From positions 15,379,757 to 15,443,756 of the forward strand of contig NC_034013.1 in the NCBI RefSeq assembly GCF_000346465.2: a stretch of DNA of 64,000 nt, in the 5' to 3' direction. The translations under genes were made by a program, and so were the position numbers. Below, in pieces: positions 10,016 through 24,599 of the stretch (positions are counted from its first letter, which is position 1; each line of letters opens with the position of its first letter). Source of the DNA: Prunus persica (lineage: Eukaryota; Streptophyta; Magnoliopsida; Rosales; Rosaceae). The notes beneath the pieces were generated by a model. That model had not been told where the DNA came from and searched no databases. It worked only from the letters and a program-made list of their open reading frames with translations.

Positions 10016-11242
10016 CTTACGCATGCAAAGATATATATAGATGAAGAAGGTTTGTGTAAACATAGATGTGTCACGAACACAAGTGGTTAAGCTTTAGTTT
10101 AATTGCACAAACACCCCAGAAGTTTAGGTGATTTACACACGCCATGTCAATTGAAAACTAATTCCCAATTCGAGCTACGTAGTAACATAGATTTGAAAGT
10201 TTTATCTTTACCCTTTGTCAGGAGAACTAACTTACAAGGAGATAGAGGTGGAATGATTTCTCACCTACAAATGAAAGGGATTTTAACGACGAGGCCATTG
10301 ATTTGATTATATGCTAAGCATAGATGATACCATGCGAGCATAATATTCTGTTTTGTATTTAAAAACTCAAACAAAATTGACTCAGTTTTTTTTTTCAATT
10401 TAACTAAAAGTTTATAATACCTCCAATTTAATAAGACACAAAATCAATTGTAGTTACAGGTTGTTGAAGAATATAAGTCTCATAAGAAATTTAACTAAAT
10501 AAACTACAATATTTAATGAATATTTTCACTACTAATATCACCGATGTCTTTTGTGATAAAACCCCACATCTATTGGGCTTTGTAAGTGATTAAGTTGGGA
10601 ACAATATCGGTGTTGCTAGCAATGGACGCTAACTCGTCTCTCTAAAATTTAACACAAGTGACAGCTTCCTCTTTGGCACATAAGTCCACCAACAACTAAT
10701 AATTAAAGGGCGTGACCGAGGCAAGGAATTTGTAGGTTTCCACTGGGGTTAGTCTCCTTGTCTACTTGCTAATTCATGGTTAAGACGAATAATCAACTTG
10801 GGATCTACCAAAACCACATATCCCTAAGAGGCCTTGCTTAGCATATTTGTAGGGACACACGAATAATCGAACTACTAATCAGATAATAAAGACATGATTA
10901 TCCAGATTACTAATTTCTTAAGCGAAGATTGGGGCAACTACCGAATTTCTCGCACCTTATGAAGCATTTGACATGTACAATTTAATCTGATTGGACAGAA
11001 GAGGGGAGAGTATTTTTCATGCCATTTGAAGTGCGTGACCAAAGCAGGGTTTGTAGATTCCATTGGGGATTGGTTGGTATTGCTTATGCTTATTGCTTTG
11101 TCTATTTGCTTTACCTGGTCACACGAATAATCAAACTTGGAATCAACCATAAATATACAGCCAAGTGTGCTTGTGAGATCACACTAATTAGTTGCTACGC
11201 TAGGACAAGAGCCAAGAAGGGGGCTTTGCATATACTTTGTGC
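10016..11242. other. P450 upstream region with imperfect promoter duplication
   Basis: No gene is seen here. About 140 bp at 10705-10845 align with 11025-11165. Shared words include GCGTGACC, 'tttgtag.ttccactgggg', CTTGTCTAC/TTGTCTATTTGCT and ACGAATAATCAA(A)CTTGG. The second copy runs into the likely core promoter of the P450: ATAAATATA at 11149-11157, about 90 bp before the ATG. Confidence 0.5.
11149..11157 (+). promoter_or_regulatory. Putative TATA box of the P450
   Basis: ATAAATATA lies 86-94 bp upstream of the ATG at 11243, inside the downstream copy of the duplicated promoter block. The assignment rests on position and composition only. Confidence 0.4.
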
Positions 11243-13575
11243 ATGGATATCTCTTTTGGGGTGTGGGTGGCCTTGGTTTTGGGAGGTTTGCCTTTGTTGG
11301 GGTTGCTCTTGTGGTGGTGGAATGAGCTTTGGTATGTGCTTCCTCTCAAACTACGACGTTCGGCCACTAATGCCAAATTACCGCCTGGTCATATGGGACT
11401 TCCATTTATCGGTGAAGTCCTTACTTTCCTTTGGTACTTCAAAGTTCTTCGTCGTCCAGATGACTTTATCAATGCTAAACGAGCAAAGTATGGTTTATTT
11501 CTCTGCATTCTTCTAAGTTTACATGTATTAATTTTTTGTTTGGAGGGTGCATATTCTTCTATTCACAAGCTTGGAAATTGTAATGTCATAGTTTTTCAGA
11601 GTCTTCTCTTACAACGCTTGTAATATGACATATATAATATTGCTCATTCATTTGTTATCAAATGGATCAATATATGACCTATTTTGGTAAAATATTATTA
11701 GGTATGGAGATGGAGTAGGAATGTATAGAACCTACCTCTTCGGATCACCGTCCATCATAGCATGCTTCCCAGCAGTCAACAAATTTGTCTTTCAATCCGA
11801 CGATACCTTCATCCTAAATTGGCCTAGTGTTGATCTCATGGGTCGTACTTCCTTGGTGGCTGTCCATGGAAAGTCCCATGCAAGGATTAGAAATTATGTC
11901 ACAAATGTCATTAATCAGCCAGATGCTCTTCGACGCATTGCCCAAATGGTCCAACCTCGCATCATAGCTGCTCTTGAGTCATGGGCTCACAAGGGCAGAA
12001 TCAAAGCACATGACGAGACAAAGAAGGTAAATTCATCAAAACATACGTACAACCATATGTTACGTACCCTTTATATATTTTATATAAAAATATATGATGC
12101 TTATGTGTGATATATAATCTCAGGTAACATTTGAAAATATTGGACAATTATTCGTAAGTTTGGAACCAGGACCTCTCCTTGATACCATTGACAACTTGTT
12201 TGATGGATTGGTCAAAGGAATTAGAGCTCAACCATTCAACATTCCTGGATCTGCCTTTCACCATGCTCGTCAGGTTTGTAATCTTAACATACTATTCACC
12301 ATAAAACGTAACTAATAATATTCTATTTGTCTATAAAAATTTGGATGAATCTGCAGTGTAGGAAGAAGCTTGAGGATATTTTCATGGTGGAGCTTGAGAA
12401 GAAAAAAACCCAGAAAGAAGTGGTGACAAATGACCTAATGGATGGGCTTATGCAGATTACAGATGATGAGGGTAACAAATTATGTGACCAAGAGGTGCTG
12501 GACAACATTGTGAGCCTTGTTGTTGCAGGATATGCATCTACTTCCCTTGCATCAATGTGGGCTATATATTATCTTGCCAAGTACCCTAATGTCCTGATAA
12601 CGCTTCGGGTATGACACCATCCCATATTCTTAATTAAGTAATTAATCTCGTGATCTTTAGATTCTCAAGTGGTTTTACAGGAGGAGAATATGGCTATAAG
12701 TCAAAACAAGAAAGGAGAGTTTATTACAAGTGAAGATGTTTCAAAAATGAAATACACAAACAAGGTATATATACATTTTCTAGATAGATAGCAATATAAA
12801 TTGTTCAAAGGAACTTAATCTGAATACATACAGGTGGTGGAAGAAACAATAAGAATGGCAAACATTTCAGCTTTTAATTTCCGATCGGTTGTCAAGGAAG
12901 TTGAGTATAAAGGTACTATCATTTTTCGTAGATATGATATTTGAATGAGTATCTACAAAATAGACGGTTTGGGTTAGTCAAATACAATATGGAGTAGGCC
13001 CTACAATGTGTTCCTCAAATAAGCATATTTGAGGGATCTTTCAACTGAAGTTTTATATATAATACTAGTTAATTAATCAAAAGATCGTAAATCTTTGCAG
13101 GTTATATAATACCTAAGGGTTGGACAGTGATTCTTTGGCTTCGATATAGCCACACAAATCCAGAGAACTTTGATGATCCTATGTGTTTCAACCCAAATAG
13201 ATGGAATGTAAGCCCCTCATCCTTGGATGCCATAATGTATTAATTAGAGATAATTTACTTATTAATTCAATCCCTCAGGAACCAGCTAGGCCTGGAACAT
13301 ACCAAGTTTTTGGTGGTGGACCAAGAATCTGTGCAGGCAACATGCTTGTTAGGATACAACTTGCAATCTTGTTACATCATTTGTGCACAGGATACAAGTA
13401 AAGACTTTATTTTTCAATAATGCATATGGTTTAAAATTTGGAGACAATAATAATGATGAATTTTATTGTAATTGAATTTTTCAGGTGGGAACTACTCAAC
13501 CCAGATGCAGAGATGGTTTATCTTCCACATCCAACACCCGTTGATAGGGTTGATATCACCTTTAACAAACTTTAG
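11243..13575 (+). CDS. Cytochrome P450, CYP85 clan (KAO-like, probably CYP729-type)
   Basis: An intact 483-aa microsomal P450 in nine exons: 11243-11487, 11702-12026, 12124-12273, 12357-12608, 12681-12764, 12834-12912, 13101-13207, 13279-13397 and 13485-13575. The N terminus is a membrane anchor (VALVLGGLPLLGLLLWWW) followed by the proline hinge KLPPGHMGLPFIGE. Later motifs are K-helix EETIR, PERF-like FNPNRW, and heme loop FGGGPRICAG with the cysteine ligand. The I-helix reads AGYAST, where relatives have AGYEST or AGHEST, so the acid of the oxygen-activation motif is alanine. Wording (NAKRAKYGDGVGMYRTYLFG) places it with CYP85-clan proteins annotated as ent-kaurenoic-acid-oxidase-like; a hormone or terpenoid substrate is only inferred. 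Intron 6 contains a fragment of the TIR element seen at 59.2 kb. At least three dead relatives lie upstream. Confidence 0.9.
12935..13047. repeat. End fragment of the TTGAGRGATC TIR element, in P450 intron 6
   Basis: About 110 bp match 59675-59781, the right end of the element at 59.2 kb. Shared stretches are 'ATAGACGGTTTGG.TTAGT', 'AATAC AAT..GGAGTAGGC', and the terminus CTCAAATAAGCATATTTGAG then GGATCTTTCAA. It lies wholly within the intron and leaves the splice sites intact. Confidence 0.6.
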
Positions 13576-14533
13576 GAGTTCTTTTTTTCTCATAATGCTA
13601 CCTTGTCGTCCCTCCTTTCCCATGACAAAAAACAAACCGAAAGAAAAAGGAAAAAAAAAATTGAAACCCCTTTTACTTTAAGCTATGTATCGTGTCACAG
13701 ACTCACATGTATGTATTTGGGTAGCCATAAATGGTATTGTGATGAAGTTAAATTCTTAACTCCTTCATTATTTATCTTTTAATATCTTTTTATTGATGTA
13801 ATTTTCAACATTAAAGAGACTTGTTATCATCAATATTGAATATCTCTATTTTATAAAAGTCTTATTGTTTCGTGGACATGTGACAGTGAGCAGAGTGACC
13901 ACATATTGTAAATTGCAGCAACTCATTTACTCAAGTGAAGCCTCAAATATTTTACAGTGAAAGTCAATTTGTGCCCTCTACTTTCAATTTGGTTATGAGT
14001 TCGCTTAATCTTTTAAAACATGCCAATTTATTCTTAATTGTAGTTTTTTCACATGAATGAATGAAAATAATCTATACTTATGGAAAAGTTGACATTTTAG
14101 AGAGAGTCGGAAGAACCAAATAAAAGTTTCATAAACTTTTTGTTGTTCCTTAAAAATGAAGTGAAGATGCATTCTATTGGTGTGGAAGATCACAGTTGAA
14201 ACGTGTCTACCATCTGTAGCGAGTTGTTGTCAATTTGCAAACCAGGCGGTAAACGTACGAGTCAAAATTTTGAAATTGTTGACAACGGCCACTTGTTTCT
14301 GCACAATTTTCTATACTCATTTTCAAAAGCCTGTCTTTCTCTCTGCTCATAATTCATAGGAAAAAGCAATCTCTCTCTCTTCGTGCTTCAAAATATTATT
14401 AGTTTACTCATGATGGAAGTCCCCACTTTCACCACAGCTTGCAACTCACTCTACCCACTGTTGCCATCATAGTTTTGCACTTCCACTACTCTCTCACTCT
14501 CTCTCTCTTTCAAAGGTTTTTTTTTTTTTTTTT

Positions 14534-14568
<35 letters not shown>

Positions 14569-14634
14569 GGTTGAACATTTGAGTGCACTGTGCAGTGAAG
14601 TGGCTGAGCTCAGGAATAGCCCATTTCAAAGAAA
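13576..14634. other. Intergenic; CT-rich leader of the receptor kinase at its right end
   Basis: AT-rich spacer with no gene. A poly-T run and a CT microsatellite (14534-14565) lie within 100 bp of the receptor-kinase ATG and are probably in its promoter or leader. Confidence 0.5.
14534..14565. repeat. CT microsatellite upstream of the receptor kinase
   Basis: About 15 CT units follow a poly-T run, 70-100 bp before the ATG at 14635. CT tracts of this kind are common in plant leaders. Confidence 0.85.
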
Positions 14635-18436
<3,802 letters not shown>

Positions 18437-19287
18437 TTAATGGCAAAAGGCAAAGGCCTAGTGACTGCAAACAGGATTTCTACAAGTCCCATTCAGATCA
18501 CCTTGCTTATTCATTTTCTCTATAATTGTGTTGTCTTAGCCCCTCTCTAGGGGGCATGTAAATTATATAATATGTATCTCTGCATGGTTAATTTTCTTCA
18601 TTTTCATGCACATGTAAGCGAAAACCAACTATGCAAAGAGCTAGAAGCTTGGCAATGATCTAGAGTATGTTTGCTCACCTGCTGATTTACATGGTTTTCT
18701 TTTAATTTTCAATTATTTATTTGTTTTTGGTTGTTGGATGCTTTGATTAAAGAAAGCCCAAAAAGGATCTGCGCTTCGGCCTCCATAGCACCAAACGAAC
18801 AAAACAAACTGCAGAAAAACCAGGGCCCAATAGGCTAGGCAAACGACAAGACAATCATAGAGAGGAGAATAACATAAAGAACAAAGAATAAAGAATGACA
18901 CACGAAAGCAAAGCAAACATACATGCACAAACCATATGCATTCAGCTAAAAGACAGAAGCACAGGAGAAATTATAAAGTTGTAAGTACTTTATCACAACG
19001 TGGTCAATGGTGATACGGTATCACTTTATAATTTCTTACAACTTAGAGGAAGTAGAGTTTTTCTTACTACTAAGTTGACCACATAGTGAAGAATGAAGAC
19101 AAGAAGGTGGTTAGGATGTCTTGATCTTCACAAGTTAATTTGGTAAACTATGCATTTTCATAATAACACCTAAAAAAATATTAACAAACTAATATTAATA
19201 TTGCCAACTTTCACTTTAAAAAAGAAGAAAAGCTATGTATTATTTATCAGTGTTTGTCACTGGACACCGAGAGCTTTGTTCTAGTGT
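18437..19287. other. Intergenic, no gene seen
   Basis: It includes the 3' region of the receptor kinase. A small imperfect inverted repeat has arms GAAATTATAAAGT near 18968 and ACTTTATAATTTC near 19021. The stretch 18720-18950 has an A/C-rich minus-strand-repeat look, but no domain could be read. Confidence 0.45.
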
Positions 19288-20160
19288 ATGTTTTGTTTAC
19301 TTTGCATGTCATCTGCTGCAACTACAACTTTCTCAACGAAAATGGAGGACCCCACACTCGACGCCGTCGCACAAGTTACCCACAAGAAGCTTCAAGGCAA
19401 GGTGGCAATCGTCACCGGCGGGGCCAGCGGCATCGGCGAAGCCACAGCTCGCAAATTCGCCTTGCACGGAGCACGAACCGTTGTGATTGCCGACGTCCAG
19501 GACGACAAAGGCCAAAACGTCGCTGCTTCGATCGGCGGCCCCGACCGCTCCACGTACATCCACTGCGACGTGACTGACGAGGAGCAAGTCAGGGGCTTGG
19601 TGGAATCGACGGTCAGGATCTACGGCCGCCTCGACATCATGTTCAGCAACGCGGGGATCGGCAGCGCCTCCCAGCAGACTGTTCTGGACTTCGACCTGGC
19701 CTCGTACGACAAGCTCATGGCGGTCAATGTACGTGGGATGGCGGCGTGTGTGAAGCACGCGGCCAGGGCGATGGTGGAGGGGCGCGTGAGGGGGAGCATC
19801 GTGTGCACGGCGAGCATTTCGGCGAGCATGGGGGGGTCTATATTCACGGACTACACCATGTCGAAGCACGCGGTGTTGGGGCTGGTGAGGTCGGCGAGCG
19901 TGCAGCTTGGAGCGCACGGGGTACGAGTCAACAGCGTGTCCCCGGGACCGGTGGCGACGCCGCTGCTTTGCACGCTATTTAAGGTGGAGGCGGAGGAGTT
20001 GGAGAAGATGTTGGAGTCGCAAATGGGGTTGAAAGCGCCGGTGGCGGGGAAGATGATGTCGGTGGAGAGTGTGGCGGACTGCGTGGTGTTCTTGGCTTCG
20101 GACGAGGCTGAATTTGTGACTGGCCATAATTTGGTAGTGGATGGTGGGTTTAAGACCTAG
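19288..20160 (+). CDS. Short-chain dehydrogenase/reductase (SDR110C type), copy 1
   Basis: Intronless, up to 290 aa from the first ATG; in-frame methionines at 19306 and 19342 (MEDPTLD) are equally plausible starts because the fold begins at KLQGKVAIVTGG. Classical NAD(P)-binding SDR residues are present: TGGASGIG (43-50), Asp at the end of beta-2 (IADV, NAD-preferring in the family), NAG (121-123), Ser176 and Tyr189-x3-Lys193 (YTMSK). The C-terminal EFVTGHNLVVDGGFKT is typical. Wording matches plant borneol/isopiperitenol dehydrogenase, momilactone-A-synthase and tropinone-reductase-like enzymes, which oxidise secondary alcohols of terpenoids and related compounds. The exact substrate is unknown. 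The coding sequence is markedly GC-rich against AT-rich flanks. A paralogue follows 518 bp downstream. Confidence 0.92.
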   Translation: MFCLLCMSSAATTTFSTKMEDPTLDAVAQVTHKKLQGKVAIVTGGASGIGEATARKFALHGARTVVIADVQDDKGQNVAASIGGPDRSTYIHCDVTDEEQVRGLVESTVRIYGRLDIMFSNAGIGSASQQTVLDFDLASYDKLMAVNVRGMAACVKHAARAMVEGRVRGSIVCTASISASMGGSIFTDYTMSKHAVLGLVRSASVQLGAHGVRVNSVSPGPVATPLLCTLFKVEAEELEKMLESQMGLKAPVAGKMMSVESVADCVVFLASDEAEFVTGHNLVVDGGFKT

Positions 20161-20678
20161 AGATAGAGATACATAATAAGTGTTGTATGATAGTAATCAA
20201 ATTATCTTATCTCAGAAAAAAAAAAAAGAATTATGGTGAAGTTGTCTTCATAGTATTAGTTTCTCTGTTGAGTTGATTGATTCAAACAAGCTCTTGGAAG
20301 TTTTTACTACATGATTTTGTTGTATGCCATTAAAAAAACAGGAAGTTAGAGATTTTTTGTTTGCATTACACAAGAAATGGGATGAGACCCAACTCCCAAT
20401 GGACCCCAGTCTAAATAATTCCAATTTTTTAAATGTTGGAAATTCAAACTCATCACAAGGACACAAAAGCACTGAAATCATGCCTAATTTGCATGTAATT
20501 ACATGCTTTTTAAAACTTACTTTGTGATTTTGTATCCCATTAAAGAAACAAAAGGCTGTGGACTTGTGGTTGCAACTTGCATGCATGACAAAAGAAATGG
20601 GACCCAAAATATCATCCGTATATTTATACTTCAATTGGAAGAAGGGTAGCTGCTACTTAGCTACGCTCAGTCGTTAAA
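20161..20678 (+). promoter_or_regulatory. Upstream region of SDR copy 2, with an internal repeat and TATA box
   Basis: The spacer holds two imperfect direct copies (about 20305-20400 and 20510-20605) sharing 'ATGCCATTAAA.AAACA..A' and AAGAAATGGGA(T)GACCCA. TATATTTATA at 20619-20628 lies about 50 bp before the ATG at 20679 and is the likely TATA box of SDR copy 2. No other gene is seen. Confidence 0.5.
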
Positions 20679-21461
20679 ATGAGCACATTGAGGGAGAACA
20701 AATTGCAAGGCAAAATAGCCATCATAACCGGCGGCGCAAGCGGCATCGGCGAGGCCACCGCCCGCCTCTTCGCCAATCATGGCGCCGCCGTGGTGGTGAT
20801 CGCTGACATCCAAGATGAATTGGGCCGTCAGGTAGCCGAATCCATCGGCACACATCGATGTACCTACGTGCACTGTGATGTGTCCGATGAAGATCAAGTG
20901 AAGACCATGGTGGAACAAACGGTGCGCAAATATGGGCACTTGGACATCATGTTTAGCAACGCTGGGATTTTGAGTAGCCCCGATCAGACCGTTCTTGACC
21001 TTGACTTTTCAGCCTTCGACCGTTTGTTCGACGTGAACGTGCGTGGCATGGCCTTGTGTGTCAAACATGCAGCGCGTGTTATGGTAGAGAGGCGCGTGAA
21101 AGGAAGCATTGTTTGCACGGCGAGCGTGGCTGCTAACCACGGCATGGCGATTCGGACCGACTACTGCATGTCGAAGCACGCGGTGCTCGGGTTGGTCCGG
21201 TCAGCAAGCGTGCAGCTCGGGGTGCACGGGATTAGGGTTAATTGCGTATCGCCGACTGCGTTGGCGACGCCGTTGACGTGCCGCGCGGCTGGGAAGGGAG
21301 TGGAGGAAGTTGAGAAGGAGTATAAGAAGTTCGCACGCTTGAAAGGGATTGTGCTGAAAGCGGGACACGTGGCGGATGCTGTGCTATATCTTGCTTGCGG
21401 TGAGTCGGAGTTTGTGACTGGGCATGACTTGGTCGTGGATGGTGGCTTTTTTCGCCAATGA
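20679..21461 (+). CDS. Short-chain dehydrogenase/reductase (SDR110C type), copy 2
   Basis: Intronless 260-aa SDR, tandem paralogue of the gene at 19.3 kb. Motifs: TGGASGIG (17-24), Asp43 of IADI, NAG (95-97), Ser149 and Tyr162-x3-Lys166 (YCMSK), and closing EFVTGHDLVVDGGF. All catalytic residues are present, so an active NAD(H)-dependent alcohol dehydrogenase is expected. The start MSTLRENKLQGKIAIITGG is compact and unambiguous. The substrate loop differs from copy 1 (SPTALATPLTCRA against SPGPVATPLLCTL), which suggests different substrate use. Localisation is probably cytosolic, as no targeting peptide is seen. Confidence 0.93.
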   Translation: MSTLRENKLQGKIAIITGGASGIGEATARLFANHGAAVVVIADIQDELGRQVAESIGTHRCTYVHCDVSDEDQVKTMVEQTVRKYGHLDIMFSNAGILSSPDQTVLDLDFSAFDRLFDVNVRGMALCVKHAARVMVERRVKGSIVCTASVAANHGMAIRTDYCMSKHAVLGLVRSASVQLGVHGIRVNCVSPTALATPLTCRAAGKGVEEVEKEYKKFARLKGIVLKAGHVADAVLYLACGESEFVTGHDLVVDGGFFRQ

Positions 21462-22173
21462 GGTGGCTCTTCAGGATTGGCCCAATCTATGTGGGTTTTC
21501 AGGCCCAAGATTAACAAAATAATGGGATTTTTTGTCCTTTCTGATTTGCTTCATTATTAATATCGTCCAACTGGGTAAACATATGATTAGTTTATTGGTG
21601 TTTACAAAACTTGATCAAGTTGTCGTTGTTGTTGCCCTTTCGGCTTTGGAGGGTTTCAATTTAAAAAATGTGATTAATTAATTCTTGCATCTTCCATGTT
21701 GGGTATTTATAATTATATACCCTTTTTTCTTTTTAATAGAAATAATTACCGACTCTATACTTTGTTTATTGGAAACATCTATATTTTATAGTCCAACATA
21801 TATAAGTTAGGTCAATTGATCAAATCAGTTTTTGCGCCTCTTTGAACTTGAGTTAGATCCCCTTCTCGTGAAGTAGTGCAAGTTAGACTATTTTTTGTAT
21901 TACTAGATGTGCAACATGTGACCAAAAGTGTAATTACCAGATGCAACATGCAACATAAGTTTGTAGATATCAAGTTGTGTGGTAAGATGTCCCCAACATC
22001 CCATGACCTTTCGAGACCACCAAAAGACCATCGTATTGAAAATCTGGTTTGTCACTCCCAACGGTCAGATAGACCTCTCTCTGTCCGACACTTTCTGTTT
22101 CCTTCTTTCTAAGAGATCATCTTCATATCCATCTGAACCAATTTGGAAGAGAAAGAGAGATCAAATCAGAGAA
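21462..22173. other. Intergenic; 3' region of SDR copy 2 and leader of COR413
   Basis: No gene is recognised. Two small overlapping frames at 21876-22112 lack any domain. The last 100 bases, with CTCTCTGTCC and AGAGAAAGAG stretches, are the probable COR413 leader. Confidence 0.5.
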
Positions 22174-23505
22174 ATGGGCATGCAGCTGATGAGGAGCTCC
22201 AGCTATCATCGCCATCTTCATCCCCACGGAGCTTCTAAAACTCCAGCATTCTCTGCATCTTTGCACCCCTTTTCTTCTTCAATTGTGTTACAGATTGGTT
22301 TTGAACATGGCAGCACTAGAAGCACAGGGAGCATAAAAAGAAGAATTCAGAAGCATGGGATTGTAGCCTCAAGCAATTTGGCTGCTCCACCTTGGGAGAG
22401 CTGGAATCCTGAGAAGGGTTCTGCTTCTCCTTCTCTCAGTGACATTGTTTGGCCTTCTGCAGGTAATTAGAGTTAATGTTTGTTTAGAATTCTTGAAGTG
22501 TTAGAATTAGGTTTTTGACTTCTTTGAAAAGCAGGTGCTTTTGCAGCAATGGCAATATTGGGAAGGGTGGATCAGATTCTAGCACCAAAAGGAGTTTCAA
22601 TGACAATTGCACCTTTAGGGGCTGTTTGTGCTGTCCTCTTTGCCACTCCCTCCTCCCCAGCTGCTAGGGTATGTTCTGCTTCTCTTCAATCTCTTGCTCT
22701 CTGTGCGCCTCATATTTTACATGACTCTAGGCCATCCCAAAAGTGCTTTTTGTTATTTTATAAGCCATAAGTTGCTTTTGTTCCTTCTTTGAGCCATATC
22801 TGACAGACAGACAGACACGTGTACATATAGACAACTGTTAATATGGACCTAAAATGATGAGAAATTAATGAGACCTAGTAAAGTCCAGCGTTCATGAAAT
22901 GTCTTATTGGGCCTAATGTTTAACCTAACTTTCAATTGGGTTTACAATTCAATCACATTTAATTTCTTAGACTTTTTTTGTTTTTTTTGTTTTTCTTCAA
23001 CTGTGGTTGTACAGAAATACAATATGTTCTTGGCACAAATTGGCTGTGCAGCAATTGGGGTGCTGGCATTTTCCATATTTGGGCCAGGATGGCTTGCTAG
23101 GAGCTTTGCCCTAGCTGCATCCATTGCTTTCATGACTTACACACGCTCCCCACATCCCCCTGGTAAAAAACTAATAGCTTTTCTGCATAACGTCTCATTG
23201 TTCATACTCTGTTATTAAGTGAGGCAACTTATCATGTGTTCTATTGGCAGCTGCAAGCTTACCAATACTGTTCATTGATGGAGCTAAGCTTCATCACTTG
23301 AATTTTTGGTATGCTTTGTTCCCGGGTGCCGCTGGATGCCTTCTTCTCTGCTTGATTGTAAGTTCTTATACCAATTACGACTAAGTACCAAAATCATGTC
23401 ACAGTTTTCTAGCTTAGGTGACAGAGATATATTGTTCTCTCACTCTCTGTCTCAATTTTGCAGCAAGAGATGGTGTTATACTTGCAGGAAAACTTCAAAT
23501 TTTGA
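22174..23505 (+). CDS. COR413IM: COR413-type chloroplast inner-membrane protein
   Basis: A 239-aa multi-span membrane protein in five exons: 22174-22462, 22535-22668, 23015-23162, 23251-23357 and 23464-23505. The N-terminal 70-80 residues are Ser/His/Arg-rich and lack acids, as in a plastid transit peptide. Then follow SLSDIVWPSAGAFAAMAILG, GRVDQILAPKGVSM, hydrophobic helices (LAQIGCAAIGVLAFSIFGPG; SFALAASIAFMTY) and the family end LHHLNFWYALFPGAAGCLL with QEMVLYLQENFKF. This matches COR413IM1/2, cold-induced proteins of the chloroplast inner envelope that support freezing tolerance in Arabidopsis. Assignment to the IM rather than the plasma-membrane branch rests on the transit-like N terminus. 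Confidence 0.9.
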
Positions 23506-24599
23506 TCATATCTGGGAACAAACACATGCTTTGCTCTCAGTCACATACTTGGACATATACATAAATCCATAGTTCACCAAATGGCAGGAAGTGCTCCAAC
23601 ATTATAAATATGCAAAATGGAAAGCTTGAATCTTTGGTTGAGACACTTGAAAATTAGTGTGAAGGACCTTTGTTGCACACGAATTCGGTTTAGTTTCGTT
23701 GTAAGAAAATGTGGTCTAAAATTGTTCTCCCATGGACTTTTCGATTGTGGTCCTAATCCCAATTGCAGTGATGGTTCCAGATTCTTAAATTGATGTGATA
23801 AAATATCTCTATGTCTCCATGTGATGTTGATCAAAGATTATAACTTCATATATGCAATGAGAACTTTTTTTGGGGGGTGGGGGGTTCCGCGCCGCGGCAC
23901 AGCCCAAACCACGAAAGCTATCATCTAATATACAAGGCCTAACAGCTTCCAACGAATCCTCATGCATAACATAGGTTCAAAATTGGTGTTTTCATTAAAA
24001 TTATTCGTATAAGGTTAGTGCAATATGACATCAAGATAAGAGAAATGCTATTTGCATTCTAAAATAAGATTCTCACACTCCTCAATGCACCCACACAAAT
24101 AAATATTGTAAAAGACTCGTTTTGAAGTGCAAATAACATATCTTTAAAATTAAACTAAAGAGACAAAGATAAACCACTAATATGATAAAAGGTGAACTTC
24201 CACGTAGTATTTTTTATACACAAACGATGTTAAAGATGAGAATTAAAAGTTTCAAAGACATGACCTCGAGCAAATGATAAACGCTCTTAACTATATAAGT
24301 TATAAGCACTTACTAATAACTTCATTTAGTATTTAACATGTTTAATAAACGATAAAAGATACAGAACCTGGTGAAAGTGATCATCGAAATATGCATAACA
24401 AAAGGAACAAGATCGATCAAAGGCATTCATAACTTTCTGGCTCTTAATCAAATCAATTCTTTGGTCCGGCAAACAAATTTGCCAAAGCCAATCACGTTCG
24501 CATCTTTTGTGAAAATGTAAAAGAAAGCGCTCCACCCAAAAGAGAAATAAAAACAAAAACAAAGCAAGGATGTAAAGGGAAATGGGAAAATTACAAGAC
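23506..24599. other. Intergenic; contains a short foldback element
   Basis: No gene is seen. A G-run followed by CCGCGCCGCGG occurs near 23870-23900. The foldback at 24047-24137 is listed separately. The rest is AT-rich. Confidence 0.45.
24047..24137. mobile_element. Short MITE-like foldback, copy 1
   Basis: Arms GCTATTTGCATTCTAAAA (24047-24064) and TTTTGAAGTGCAAATAAC (24120-24137) are inverted, with 15 of 18 bases pairing. The same terminal sequence (TTATTTGCACT) bounds the element at 45381-45480. About 90 bp long, with no coding capacity. Confidence 0.5.

Noticed and set aside
18713..18950. Possible third LINE 3' end (minus strand; contains words such as GGGCCCTGGTTTTTCTGC)
   Set aside because: No RNase H frame, no poly-A tail and no flanking duplication could be shown; resemblance rests on a few words.
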